Positions 1 through 8,583 of a stretch of 64,000 nt of DNA are shown here, piece after piece (position 1 is the stretch's first letter; each line of letters opens with the position of its first letter). The translations under genes were made by a program, and so were the position numbers. The DNA lies in assembly GCF_021277265.1 (NCBI RefSeq), contig NZ_JAJSOH010000005.1:186001-250000 (forward strand), written 5' to 3'. The DNA comes from Kineosporia rhizophila (GTDB taxonomy: Bacteria > Actinomycetota > Actinomycetes > Actinomycetales > Kineosporiaceae). Below the pieces are notes generated by a model, which saw only the letters and a program-made list of their open reading frames with translations, was not told the origin of the DNA and ran no database searches.

Positions 1-1
1 C

Positions 2-889
2 CAGGCGGCCCCGGTCGAGGTGGGCGGCAAGAAGACCACGAAGCTGCCGGACACCATCCCCTCGATCGTGCTCGGCACGATCAACCAGTCGCCGTTGACC
101 ATGGCCAACGCCTACGCCACGTTCGCCTCGGGCGGTAAATACTGCACGCCGATCGTGGTGACCTCGATCAAGGACCGCAACGGCAAGAAGGTCAAGATCC
201 CGAAGACCAACTGCAAGCAGACGGTCGACCCGGAGGTCGCCAACACCACCACCCTGGGCCTGAGCCGGGCCCTGATCAACGGCACGGCCCGCAGCACCGG
301 CCCGCTCTCCAGCGGCCAGAAGGCCTCGGGCAAGACCGGTACCACGAACGACTCGATGGACACCTGGTTCGTGGGCTACACCCCGCAGCTGTCCACCTCG
401 GTGTGGGTCGGGCCCGAGTTCGTTAACGGCAAGCGCGAGAACATGCAGGGCATCACGATCGGCGGCAGCTACTACGGCAACGTCTACGGTGGGACGTTCG
501 CGGCGCCGATCTGGAAGGACATCATGGAGAAGGCGCTGGAGGGCACGGAGGTCAAGGACTTCCCGGAGGCCGACAGCAGCCTGCTCGAGACCCCGATGTC
601 CGACATCCCGGGCGTGGTCGGCAAGAGCCCGGAAGAGGCCCGCAGCATCCTGGAGCAGGCCGGCTTCACCGTCGAGCAGAGCGATCAGCCGGAGACGTCC
701 GACCAGCCGGCCGGCACCGTCGCCCGCACCGACCCCTCCGGCCGGACCAGCACCGGCAGCACCGTCACCCTCTACCTGAGCTCCGGCCCGGGTGAGGAAC
801 AGCCCGAACAGGACGGCGACCAGGACAACGGCGACGGCGAGATCGAGATCCCCTCGATCCCCGACAACCCGTTCGACCCGAACCCGTGA
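2..889 (+). CDS. Class A penicillin-binding protein, C-terminal part with PASTA domain (5' end outside window)
   Basis: The reading frame is already open at the left edge, so the start, the transglycosylase domain and the first transpeptidase boxes are missing. What remains contains the transpeptidase KTG box (GKTGTTNDSMDTWFVGYT, Lys codon at 332-334) followed by the usual end of the transpeptidase fold. A PASTA domain follows (about nt 597-785, starting IPGVVGKSPEEA), then an acidic, Pro-rich tail. Family knowledge: bifunctional peptidoglycan glycosyltransferase/DD-transpeptidases act outside the membrane, and PASTA domains bind peptidoglycan or muropeptides. Its position near a metallophosphoesterase gene resembles mycobacterial ponA2-Rv3683, so a ponA2-like role is likely, but the missing N-terminus prevents a firm subclass call. 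Confidence 0.93.
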   Translation, partial: QAAPVEVGGKKTTKLPDTIPSIVLGTINQSPLTMANAYATFASGGKYCTPIVVTSIKDRNGKKVKIPKTNCKQTVDPEVANTTTLGLSRALINGTARSTGPLSSGQKASGKTGTTNDSMDTWFVGYTPQLSTSVWVGPEFVNGKRENMQGITIGGSYYGNVYGGTFAAPIWKDIMEKALEGTEVKDFPEADSSLLETPMSDIPGVVGKSPEEARSILEQAGFTVEQSDQPETSDQPAGTVARTDPSGRTSTGSTVTLYLSSGPGEEQPEQDGDQDNGDGEIEIPSIPDNPFDPNP

Positions 890-910
890 CCTGAGCCAGC
901 CGGAAACGCC

Positions 911-944
911 GAAGGCCGGGAGTCCGTACGGACTCCCGGCCTTC
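911..944. terminator. Bidirectional terminator hairpin
   Basis: A perfect 16-bp inverted repeat (gaaggccgggagtccg and its complement, separated by two bases) lies between the ends of the convergent PBP and GatB/YqeY genes. There is no long T tract on either side, which is common for actinobacterial terminators. Confidence 0.8.
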
Positions 945-960
945 GCTGTTCGTGCGGTGA

Positions 961-1437
961 TCAGGCCTCGAGCTGGGCCTTCACCTCGGCGGCGACCCGG
1001 CCGCCCTCGGCCCGGCCGGCGACGCGGCCGCGCACGGCCTTCATCACCAGGCCCATCGCCGCCTTACCCGACTTGCCGCTCGCGGTCGCGTTCGCGACCT
1101 CCTCGGCCACCAGCGTCTTCAGTTCCTCTTCGGACAACTGCTGGGGCAGGTAGTCGGCCAGCACCGCCAGCTCGGCGCGCTCCTTCTCGGCCAGCTCCGG
1201 CCGGGCCGCCTCGTCGTAGGCGGTGGCGGCCTCGCGGCGCTTCTTGGCCTCCCGGCTCAGGACCGTGGTGACCTCCTCCTCGGAGAGCTCACGGGCCACG
1301 GTGCCGGACACCTCCTCGGCCTTGACCGCGGTCATGACCATCCGGATGGTGCTGGAACGGATGGCGTCGCGGGCCTTCATCGCAGTGGTGAGGTCGGAAC
1401 GCAGGCGGGCCTTGAGGCCGGTCGAGGAGTCGGACAT
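961..1437 (-). CDS. GatB/YqeY domain protein
   Basis: 158-residue protein with the typical helical GatB/YqeY organisation: an N-terminal helix ending in a region containing RSSTIRMVMTAVKAEE, a central charged segment, and a C-terminal end with GKAAMGLVMKAVRGRVAGRA. The length fits the stand-alone YqeY family, which shares its fold with the tail domain of the amidotransferase subunit GatB and is thought to bind tRNA. The true function of stand-alone members is poorly defined. It converges on the PBP gene, from which it is separated by a hairpin. Confidence 0.92.
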   Translation of the reverse strand: MSDSSTGLKARLRSDLTTAMKARDAIRSSTIRMVMTAVKAEEVSGTVARELSEEEVTTVLSREAKKRREAATAYDEAARPELAEKERAELAVLADYLPQQLSEEELKTLVAEEVANATASGKSGKAAMGLVMKAVRGRVAGRAEGGRVAAEVKAQLEA

Positions 1438-1474
1438 GAGGCCATCCTCGCATCAGTCAAGAGCGACACCCGCA

Positions 1475-2356
1475 TCAATTACCTCCGGCCAGGGCCGCCC
1501 GGGAGATCCCCAGGGCCGCCCGGAGCAGGCCGAGGTGCTCGTCGACGTCGCCCAGGCCCATCCCGCCGGTGCTCAGCGAGAGGTGCGTCGCCCCCAGCCG
1601 GGCCCAGCCGGTGACGAACGAGGTCCAGCCGGATCGGGGCACCCGGGCCAGGTCGAGCGTGGGCTCGATGCCGATGTCGGAGACCGCCCGGCCGGCGGTG
1701 TGGGCCCGTGCCCGGATCAGCCGGATCAGCCCGGCGCTCTCCTGGTCGGGCATCCGCTGCGGGAACCAGCCGTCGCCCAGTGCTCCGATCCGGTGAAGCG
1801 TGCGCTCGGACTCGCCGCCGATCCAGACCGGCACACTGCCCCGCACCGGACGCGGGTTGATGCCCGCCTCGTGAACGCCGTACCAGTCGCCGTGGAAGGT
1901 CACGACCGGGTCGGCCCACAACGCGCGCAGCAGCCGGATCTGCTCGGAAATGCGGGCCCCACGGTCGGAGAACTCCTCGCCCAGAGCCTCGTACTCCACG
2001 GGGTTCGAGCCCACCCCGACGCCCAGGCGCAGTCTGCCTCCGCTGAGTACGTCCACCTCGGCCGCCTGCTTGGCCACCAGAACGGGCTGCCGCTGCGGCA
2101 GCACGGCGACCGCGGTGACCAGCTCGACCGAGGTGGTGAGACCGGCGAGATAGCCCAGCAGCACGAAGATCTCGTGGAACTTGTCCTGGCTGGTGTAGCC
2201 GTTCCGGCCGGGTCGGCCGACCGGGCCCACTCCGACGACGTGGTCGTTGAGCACCAGATGGTCGACCCCGTACTGCTCGGCGCCGGTGGCCCAGCGCGCG
2301 ATCTCTTCCGGGACAGCAGGAATCTCGGTGGACGGGAACACAGCGCCGAACCGCAT
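1475..2356 (-). CDS. LLM class flavin/F420-dependent oxidoreductase
   Basis: About 293 residues, luciferase-like monooxygenase fold. Visible signatures are the N-terminal RFGAVFPSTEIP strand, the SGGRLRLGVGVG segment followed by NPVEYEALG, and PVWIGGESERTLHRIGALGDGW near the middle, all typical of F420-dependent TIM-barrel oxidoreductases of actinobacteria. The frame extends 31 codons further upstream. I chose the ATG at 2354-2356 because a GGAG lies just upstream at a workable distance and because family members begin with this strand. The substrate is unknown. It is divergent from the metallophosphoesterase gene. Confidence 0.88.
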   Translation of the reverse strand: MRFGAVFPSTEIPAVPEEIARWATGAEQYGVDHLVLNDHVVGVGPVGRPGRNGYTSQDKFHEIFVLLGYLAGLTTSVELVTAVAVLPQRQPVLVAKQAAEVDVLSGGRLRLGVGVGSNPVEYEALGEEFSDRGARISEQIRLLRALWADPVVTFHGDWYGVHEAGINPRPVRGSVPVWIGGESERTLHRIGALGDGWFPQRMPDQESAGLIRLIRARAHTAGRAVSDIGIEPTLDLARVPRSGWTSFVTGWARLGATHLSLSTGGMGLGDVDEHLGLLRAALGISRAALAGGN

Positions 2357-2569
2357 CATCACTCCGGGTGGTGGATGGAGCGGACGTGCGCCGATGTCCG
2401 TCGTCATGAAGTTGTCTCGACCGATGAAGAGTATTGCCGGTGCAGGCATTCTGCGGGGGCCAAATACCTTGAGGACGTTTGTCAGCGGCAGTTCGGTGCC
2501 TGCGCACGGCCCCTCGCCTACTTCTCCGTACCGGGCGAAGCGGTCCGGTGGACCTGCGAGGATGTCCGA

Positions 2570-3478
2570 ATGCGCCCATCCGTGAAGCTTCCTCTCGCCG
2601 CGCTGGCCGTCGGTGCCGCCGGTCTCGGTTACTCGCTCGCCGAGGCGCGGGCCTATACCCTGCGGCGCTTCAGCGTGCCGGTGCTGCCCGCGGGAAGCTC
2701 ACCGCTGCGCGTGCTCTGCCTCTCCGACCTGCACCTGGTGCCGAACCAGACGAAGAAGCTGGAGTGGGTGCGCGGGCTGGCCGCGCTCGAGCCGGACCTG
2801 GTGGTCAGCACGGGCGACAACCTGGCCCACATGGAGGCGGTGCCGGCCGTGCTGCGGGCCCACGAGCACCTGCTCAAGCTGCCCGGCGTGTTCGTGCTCG
2901 GCTCGAACGACTACTTCGCCCCCAAGCCCAAGAACCCGGCGCGCTACCTGCTGCCCTACGGCGGCAAGAAGCGCATCCACGGCAACCGGCTGCCCACCTC
3001 CGAACTCGTCGACGGCTTCCGCGAGGGCGGCTGGATCGACCTGAACAACCGGCGCGAGCAGCTCAAGATCAACGACCTGCGGCTGGAGTTCGTCGGCACC
3101 GACGACCCGCACATCAAGCGCGACCGCTACGCCGAGGTGGCCGCCCCGGCCGATCCCACGGCCTCCCTGACGATCGGCGTCACCCACGCGCCGTACCTGC
3201 GGGTGCTGGACGCGATGACGGCCGACGGCGCGGGCCTGATCCTGGCCGGGCACACCCACGGCGGCCAGCTCTGCATCCCGGGGGTAGGCGCGCTGACCAC
3301 GAACTGCGACCTGGACCGCCCCCGGGCCAAGGGCGTCTCCCGCTACCCCGGCGACGGCACCGACCCCAGCGACGCCTGGATGCACGTCAGCGCGGGCCTG
3401 GGCACCTCTCCGTACACCCCGGTGCGGTTCGCCTGCCGCCCCGAGGCCACGCTGCTGACCCTCACCGCAGTCGGCTGA
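2570..3478 (+). CDS. Metallophosphoesterase, membrane-anchored
   Basis: 302 residues. The N-terminus has a hydrophobic segment (LPLAALAVGAAGLGYSL), followed by the calcineurin-like metal-binding motifs in order: CLSDLHLVP, VSTGDN, VLGSNDY, IGVTHAPY and LAGHTHGGQ. These are the D-x-H, GD, GN[HD], H and GHTH sites for a dinuclear metal centre. Homologues beside class A PBP genes in mycobacteria and streptomycetes suggest a cell-envelope role, but the substrate is not known. The start is the ATG preceded by GAGG eight bases upstream. The frame is open for over 1.3 kb before it, opposite two real genes, and that part is not coding. Confidence 0.9.
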   Translation: MRPSVKLPLAALAVGAAGLGYSLAEARAYTLRRFSVPVLPAGSSPLRVLCLSDLHLVPNQTKKLEWVRGLAALEPDLVVSTGDNLAHMEAVPAVLRAHEHLLKLPGVFVLGSNDYFAPKPKNPARYLLPYGGKKRIHGNRLPTSELVDGFREGGWIDLNNRREQLKINDLRLEFVGTDDPHIKRDRYAEVAAPADPTASLTIGVTHAPYLRVLDAMTADGAGLILAGHTHGGQLCIPGVGALTTNCDLDRPRAKGVSRYPGDGTDPSDAWMHVSAGLGTSPYTPVRFACRPEATLLTLTAVG

Positions 3479-3565
3479 ACTGAGGCGTCGGTCTCTTCCC
3501 GCGCTGTCGGCCGGATCCGATTTCAGAGTTGGCCGTCCTGTCGGGTAGAGTTACCGACGCTCCAC

Positions 3566-3639
<74 letters not shown>

Positions 3640-3662
3640 CCTCTAAGCCGCAGGTCAGCGGC

Positions 3663-3699
3663 ACATCGGACGGATGATCCAAGATCATCCGTCCGATGT
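3663..3699. terminator. Perfect 16-bp hairpin just downstream of tRNA-Pro
   Basis: acatcggacggatgat and its exact complement are separated by five bases (ccaag). It begins 23 bases after the tRNA end, has no T tract, and could be the tRNA terminator or part of an integration or recombination site. The frame of the next gene has a possible ATG inside it, which I consider too early. Confidence 0.6.
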
Positions 3700-3772
3700 T
3701 CGTCCGGGAGAAATTCTCTCCCAGTGCCCCAGCTCCGGGGGCAGACGGATCTCCTGTGTGACGTTAGACACA

Positions 3773-4768
3773 ATGGACCCCCGGTTGGGCTTTGGGTCCG
3801 TCGCGGCAGTGGGCAGTGCGAGCCGGTTTGCCGGACTCCCTATACGCTTTTGTGACGTGCCCCGTGCTGAAGCTCCCTCGCCAGTGCTCCACGTCCCGCT
3901 CGGGTCTCGACTGCGCCCAACGGCCAGCTTGGCTCAGCTGAGGCTTGCGGTTGGCCGCGCGCTGCTTGCACAGATGGAGAACAGCAGCCGGTGGACCGAG
4001 CTGGCCTTGGTCACCGACACCGAGGACGCCATCTACGAGACCCGGCTCCTGCGCGCCCTGCGATTCGGTGATGACGATTACGAAGCCTGCATCTACGGGG
4101 TCGTTCCCGCACTTCTAGGGCACCGCGAGGTCGACCCCAACGACTGGCCCACGGTGGTCGGTCAGCCCGTTGACGTGTATCTGGACAAGCTGCCGCTGCT
4201 CGAGGAGCATCTGGATCTACCGAACTGGCTAGCCCAGTACCAGCCGTCCCTGCACCGGGCTCTCTACGCCCACGATCTCGCTGAGGCCGCCTCGCTCGAA
4301 GGCGTATCGGCGGTGGCCGCTGAACTGGATCTAACCGAAATCGCCCGTCAGTTGGAGCGCCTTCACCGCGACCTCGGCGACGATCTTCCTGCCGCTATCG
4401 GCCACGCGAAGGATCTGGTGGAGAGCGCCTGCAAGCACATCTTGGGTGAGGCAGGTTCCGGAGCCGGCAGCCGAGGCCCCGCGCTTGTCGACGCGGCGCT
4501 GCGCTCGGTCGGCCGTCACCCTGGGCAGGTCGATTCATCCAACCCGGATGCCCAGTTGCTGAAGCAGCTTCTGGGATCCGTGGCCAGCCAGCTTCACGCG
4601 GTGTTTGGGCTCCGAAACCGCGTCGGAACCGGGCATGGGCGAAGTGGCGAGGTCAGGCTTGACCCGGCGCTCGCTCGGTTGACGATCGGCACCGCCTTGA
4701 ACGCCGTGACCTACCTGCTGCAGGTGTCCGACCGCCAGACGACAAGTAGCACCGAACCGCCGTTCTAA
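3773..4768 (+). CDS. Abortive infection (Abi-C type) family protein
   Basis: 331 residues from the ATG at 3773. The frame is open back to an ATG at 3674 inside the hairpin, so the start is uncertain. The C-terminal 90 residues contain a long helix (AQLLKQLLGSVASQLHAV), then GLRNRVGTGHGRS and a final helix (LTIGTALNAVTYLL). This RNx-GTGHG signature is that of the Abi_C (abortive infection C-terminal) domain, proposed to be HEPN-related and therefore possibly RNA-cleaving. The N-terminal 230 residues are unrecognised. It is the first gene after tRNA-Pro and starts a run of defence-like genes. Defence function is inferred from domain and context only. Confidence 0.7.
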   Translation: MDPRLGFGSVAAVGSASRFAGLPIRFCDVPRAEAPSPVLHVPLGSRLRPTASLAQLRLAVGRALLAQMENSSRWTELALVTDTEDAIYETRLLRALRFGDDDYEACIYGVVPALLGHREVDPNDWPTVVGQPVDVYLDKLPLLEEHLDLPNWLAQYQPSLHRALYAHDLAEAASLEGVSAVAAELDLTEIARQLERLHRDLGDDLPAAIGHAKDLVESACKHILGEAGSGAGSRGPALVDAALRSVGRHPGQVDSSNPDAQLLKQLLGSVASQLHAVFGLRNRVGTGHGRSGEVRLDPALARLTIGTALNAVTYLLQVSDRQTTSSTEPPF

Positions 4769-4938
4769 ACGGGCAGCAGCCTGCGCTGCGGGCACCAGCT
4801 TCAGGAACGAACTGAGGTTGTTTCACACGCCCGGCGACGAGCTGGCTATGTTGCCTGCGGCCCTGCTTGGCAGAGTCCTCGGCGCGAAGGCATGTAATGC
4901 AACGGCATTGACGCTGGTGTTCCTGGCAGAGTTCGACC

Positions 4939-5883
4939 ATGGCTGAGGCGCATCTGGATTTCGGTAGTGGATCGCTCGACACCCTTGTGGTTGAACCGTC
5001 CACCACTCCCTTGCTACTTCATCCTGCTGCGGGTGGAGCTCAGGTGACCCTCTGGTTGAAGCTGCGGACGCGGAGCCAGAGTGCGAGTTCAATCCCGTAC
5101 CAGGTGGTGGTGACCGTTTTCGTGGACCGACCGGCTGGGAACGATCGCCGGTTGCTGTGCCAGCTCGTACCGCAAGGGTTGCCGCAGCCTGGCTCCGAAA
5201 GCGGGGATGTGCCGCTGCGGGGTTACATCAGCGACTCTCAGGTGCTGGCCGTGGATGAGCTTCGTGGTGACGGCGACCTAAGACTCACGCTTGAAGTCTC
5301 CGCTACCCGCCTCGAAGTTGATCCTGTCCCTCGGCTGAGCAGTCGTAACGGGCAGTTTGATGTCATCGTGGCCGGCAGCGATTGGCTGAAGGCTCTGCGC
5401 CATGCCCAGAAAGGTAGCTTTCTTGAGGTTCTACTGCCGCTGACCGGTGACCCTACCTATGTGAATGCCGTTCAGCACGTCGCTTCCGCTCGGCAGTTGC
5501 TGCTGGAAGGGCTGCCCAAGGCAGCTGTTGCAGAGGTTCGCCAGGCCGTCGAGATCGTGCGTCGCACGGACGGGATCGAAACCTTGACACAGAACGAGGC
5601 GGTCAACCGGTTCAACGCAGCCCGAAGCAAGCCCCCTACCGCTAGGACAAGGGAGGAGGGCTGGATCGTCTTGGTCGGGGATCTGTTCAACCTGACCAGT
5701 CACGCCAACCACCCAACCCATGAGCAGGAGACAAAGCCCTGGCGCGATGGTGAAGCGCGCGCCCTCGTCGGCATCGCTGCCAGCCTGTTGGCCCAGATGG
5801 TCGACGACATCCAGCACCAGGAGCTCGCCCCTAACGCGGCTGAACCGGCAGCTGTCTATCCTTTGCCCGAGATTCTCTCCTGA
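4939..5883 (+). CDS. Hypothetical protein
   Basis: 314 residues, soluble, not recognised. The N-terminal half is rich in beta-type segments (VTLWLKLRTRSQSASSIPYQ, LRLTLEVSATRLEVD). The C-terminal half is helical, with ARQLLLEGLPKAAVAEVRQA and a possible HEPN-like helix pattern before WIVLVGDLFNLTSHANHPTH. No catalytic motif can be named. It lies 170 bp behind the Abi-C gene in the same direction and may be its partner. The intervening stretch contains no gene that I can support. Codon use matches the neighbours. Confidence 0.6.
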   Translation: MAEAHLDFGSGSLDTLVVEPSTTPLLLHPAAGGAQVTLWLKLRTRSQSASSIPYQVVVTVFVDRPAGNDRRLLCQLVPQGLPQPGSESGDVPLRGYISDSQVLAVDELRGDGDLRLTLEVSATRLEVDPVPRLSSRNGQFDVIVAGSDWLKALRHAQKGSFLEVLLPLTGDPTYVNAVQHVASARQLLLEGLPKAAVAEVRQAVEIVRRTDGIETLTQNEAVNRFNAARSKPPTARTREEGWIVLVGDLFNLTSHANHPTHEQETKPWRDGEARALVGIAASLLAQMVDDIQHQELAPNAAEPAAVYPLPEILS

Positions 5884-5932
5884 CTTCCATTCTCGTGAGG
5901 ATTTCCTCAAGGCGGACGAGTGGTGCTCCGGC

Positions 5933-7309
5933 CTAGGGCAGCGGCAGATCGGTAAACGACACATTCTGACGCTTTGCCCAAGGTCCAACCTGCTCCATGT
6001 AGCTCTCCTGCCACCCTTGCCTTCGTATGAGACCGTCCCGCGTGAATTGCCCGGCCTCGGGCAAGCCAAATGCTTGACTGAGTTCATCGAGCAATTGGGC
6101 GGCAGTAGCCACACTTTCCGGACCTGGCTTAATTAATTCATCGAGTTGAGCGAAAGCTTCGGCCTCGATGACATCGTCCTGAACTACAGGACTGTGCCGC
6201 TCGCCCCAGGATCGAGAAAATCGCTCAATGCCGAACGGCTCGCCTCCGGCGGCCGGCAAGATCGCCGCGCGTATTAGTGCGTTTCCCCCAGTGGCGGCGC
6301 GGTTGCAAGCATGGCCTGCTAGCCACCAGAGTCCGGTCAGGACGCCGATAGCGAGTAGTTGCTCGTCGATCTGGTTAGAGAGTTCTTCTCCTCCTCTGAC
6401 CCTCACCGGGTCTTCGGACCGAAGTCGTGGCAGGCCGAGGCCAAACACGCCAGCCCCGTCGGTATGAAGGTCGAGGCTGGCATGCCGGGCGAGATGCGTA
6501 TTGTGCGTGCCGTCTGCCAGTAGTCGTCGTCGACCGACCTTCGTACGGCAGAACTGGATGCCAGGAATGATGAGCAGGGCCTGTTTGTCCATAACTTGAT
6601 CGCTAAATTCCTGAGCCGAAGTTGCGGAAATCAGGAAGTCTCCTGGCTGATCCGGGACCAGTCCCAACAGCATCCATGCAGAGTAATCTCGATCTATCCG
6701 CTTCTCCGCATCGCGCATTACTAGAGATAGGCGGCTGTCTTGGCGCGCGGCGGATGAGATCCGCTCTCTGTAGGCGGAAAATACTTCTGATTCTGAGAGG
6801 TATCGGGTCGTTGCACCGTTTCGTTTTGGATAGCGCAATGCCTTGGAGACCATGACAGCATGCGGCGCGTTGGCACTCCGCGGGACAGCAATAAGCAAGA
6901 AGGATGGAGCAAGAGGGCCGTGTGATGTTGCGGGAGAAACGAGATTCTGCACAGAGATGACGTCAAAGGTGGGCATGGGTGAGACGCGGTCTGCAACGAT
7001 CTGCCGTATTCGCGCGACTTCGGCATCGCTGACTTCAACGCCTGGGGCTGAAATCGCCTGTGCATGCTCGCCTTCCTGGATTCCAAGCACAATAACTCCG
7101 CCGGCCGTGTTAGCCAGAGCAGCTACATCTCCAGCAAGATCGCGTTTATCCGCATCGGACGTTCCATACAGGCCGGCCTTGAAGTCCAGGTCATGCGATT
7201 CCGTCACCTTTCCGGTAACGAGTGCCTCGACATGAGTTGGCTGCAACTGCTCCAACGGGGCTCCAAGGAGGGCTTCAAGACGGCGTGAGCGCAGGGCCAC
7301 CATGGCCAA
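5933..7309 (-). CDS. AlbA_2 (Schlafen-type) domain protein
   Basis: 458 residues. The N-terminal 150 residues match the AlbA_2 DNA/ATP-binding domain: ESHDLDFKAGLYG (the usual E..E/DFK strand), DVAALANTAGGVIVLGIQ (nucleotide-binding-like loop) and FLLIAVPRSANAPHAV, ending with the YRERI helix. The remaining 300 residues are unrecognised and mostly helical. Family knowledge: AlbA_2 domains occur in putative transcription regulators and in defence proteins related to Schlafen. It is transcribed towards the unknown gene before it and divergently from the DUF4917 gene. The start could be the third codon (also ATG). Defence role is inferred from context. Confidence 0.78.
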   Translation of the reverse strand: MAMVALRSRRLEALLGAPLEQLQPTHVEALVTGKVTESHDLDFKAGLYGTSDADKRDLAGDVAALANTAGGVIVLGIQEGEHAQAISAPGVEVSDAEVARIRQIVADRVSPMPTFDVISVQNLVSPATSHGPLAPSFLLIAVPRSANAPHAVMVSKALRYPKRNGATTRYLSESEVFSAYRERISSAARQDSRLSLVMRDAEKRIDRDYSAWMLLGLVPDQPGDFLISATSAQEFSDQVMDKQALLIIPGIQFCRTKVGRRRLLADGTHNTHLARHASLDLHTDGAGVFGLGLPRLRSEDPVRVRGGEELSNQIDEQLLAIGVLTGLWWLAGHACNRAATGGNALIRAAILPAAGGEPFGIERFSRSWGERHSPVVQDDVIEAEAFAQLDELIKPGPESVATAAQLLDELSQAFGLPEAGQFTRDGLIRRQGWQESYMEQVGPWAKRQNVSFTDLPLP

Positions 7310-7491
7310 AGTGTCTCATGCCAATGAGCCTCAGGCCGTAGGATTACGCGCTTACGCAGGTAGTGCGCGAGCGCTGGCGCTCGACACCGCGAAACCATAT
7401 TAAGGTTGTCTATTTCGGGGTCGATTGACTGAATAATGGTTAGATTGTCCAAGGTCTGGCGGCTTACAGCAGGCCGATGATAGGAGCACAC

Positions 7492-8505
7492 GTGAGCACC
7501 CCCATCGACGATGAGCTTTCGCACTGGGATGAATTAGACGCACAACGCCAGTGGCCAACTCTCCTGCTCGGCAACGGACTGAGCATGAACCTCTGGGAAG
7601 GCTTCGGATATCGCAGCTTGAAAGAAAAAGCTCGCCTGAGCGAACCCGCCGAAGCAATCTTCACGCAATTAGGAACAGCAAACTTTGAGCAGTGCCTCGA
7701 ATGTCTTCATCATGCCAGCATAACCTTGCTCGCGCTGAGCGACTCCACGGACCGAGTGGATGAAACGTACGCCGAAGTGCGCGATGCCCTCTTTGATACC
7801 GTCAGAGAAGTACACATCCCCTGGGGCGCTATTCCCGGCGATACATCCGAATTGATTGCACAAGTAATGGACTACCACTCCGCTGTCTTCACGACAAGCT
7901 ATGACCTCTGCTTATACTGGAGCCATATGCAAAACTTCGACTCCGTCGATATCGTGGACTTCTTCTGGACATCGGGGGGCCAATTCAATCCAGAGGACAC
8001 AGTCGTCCGCTCTCAGCATCCACCACTTTCCCGCGTGTACTACTTGCATGGCGGGCTTCATCTCTGGCAAGACGATGCGACCGGACTCAACGGCAAGCGG
8101 ACCACTGCAACTGGGCGATTGTTGGATGTCCCTACCGAGTACAGTCCCGACGGTCCGCGTCGTCCTCTCTTCGTTAGCGAAGGAACAACCGATGCCAAAT
8201 TGCGAACCATTAAGCAATCCAACTATCTGTCCTTCTGTCTGAAGTCCTTGAGAGGTGACGAGGCGCCGACCGTAGTCTTCGGGCACGCCCTGGCGGCTCA
8301 AGATCAGCACATCGTTGAGGCGCTAAAGACGGGGGATCCGCGTGACATAGCTGTCGCAATATGGCGAGGCCCAGACAGTACCTCCGATGAGATCATCTCT
8401 GAGAAGCTGAGGATTAGGCAGTTGCTTCCCGGGCACCGTCTACAGTTCTTTGACTCGGGCACTCATCCTCTTGGCGATCCGAAGCTAAGGGTGAAACAGC
8501 AGTGA
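7492..8505 (+). CDS. DUF4917 (SIR2-like) family protein
   Basis: 337 residues. The N-terminal PTLLLGNGLSMNLW is the nucleotide-binding loop of SIR2-like/DUF4917 proteins, and VYYLHGGLHLW in the middle and VVFGHALAAQDQHIVEAL near the end complete the pattern. SIR2-like proteins in bacterial defence bind or degrade NAD, but whether DUF4917 members do so is unproven. I chose the GTG start because GGAG lies five bases upstream. An ATG five codons earlier overlaps that Shine-Dalgarno sequence. The gene has visibly lower GC than the biosynthetic genes to the right, a sign of separate acquisition. Confidence 0.78.
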   Translation: MSTPIDDELSHWDELDAQRQWPTLLLGNGLSMNLWEGFGYRSLKEKARLSEPAEAIFTQLGTANFEQCLECLHHASITLLALSDSTDRVDETYAEVRDALFDTVREVHIPWGAIPGDTSELIAQVMDYHSAVFTTSYDLCLYWSHMQNFDSVDIVDFFWTSGGQFNPEDTVVRSQHPPLSRVYYLHGGLHLWQDDATGLNGKRTTATGRLLDVPTEYSPDGPRRPLFVSEGTTDAKLRTIKQSNYLSFCLKSLRGDEAPTVVFGHALAAQDQHIVEALKTGDPRDIAVAIWRGPDSTSDEIISEKLRIRQLLPGHRLQFFDSGTHPLGDPKLRVKQQ

Positions 8506-8583
8506 TCCTTCCATCCGAATTAGGAGCCAGCTGCGACCAGGCCAGCTGAACTGGCCTACGTCATCCTCACCTACCCTGGCAAG

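Noticed and set aside
1223..2569. Long rightward open frame upstream of the metallophosphoesterase
   Set aside because: It runs opposite the GatB/YqeY and LLM oxidoreductase genes, is Arg/Pro/Ala-rich, and the ATG at 2570 has a good ribosome site and matches family length.
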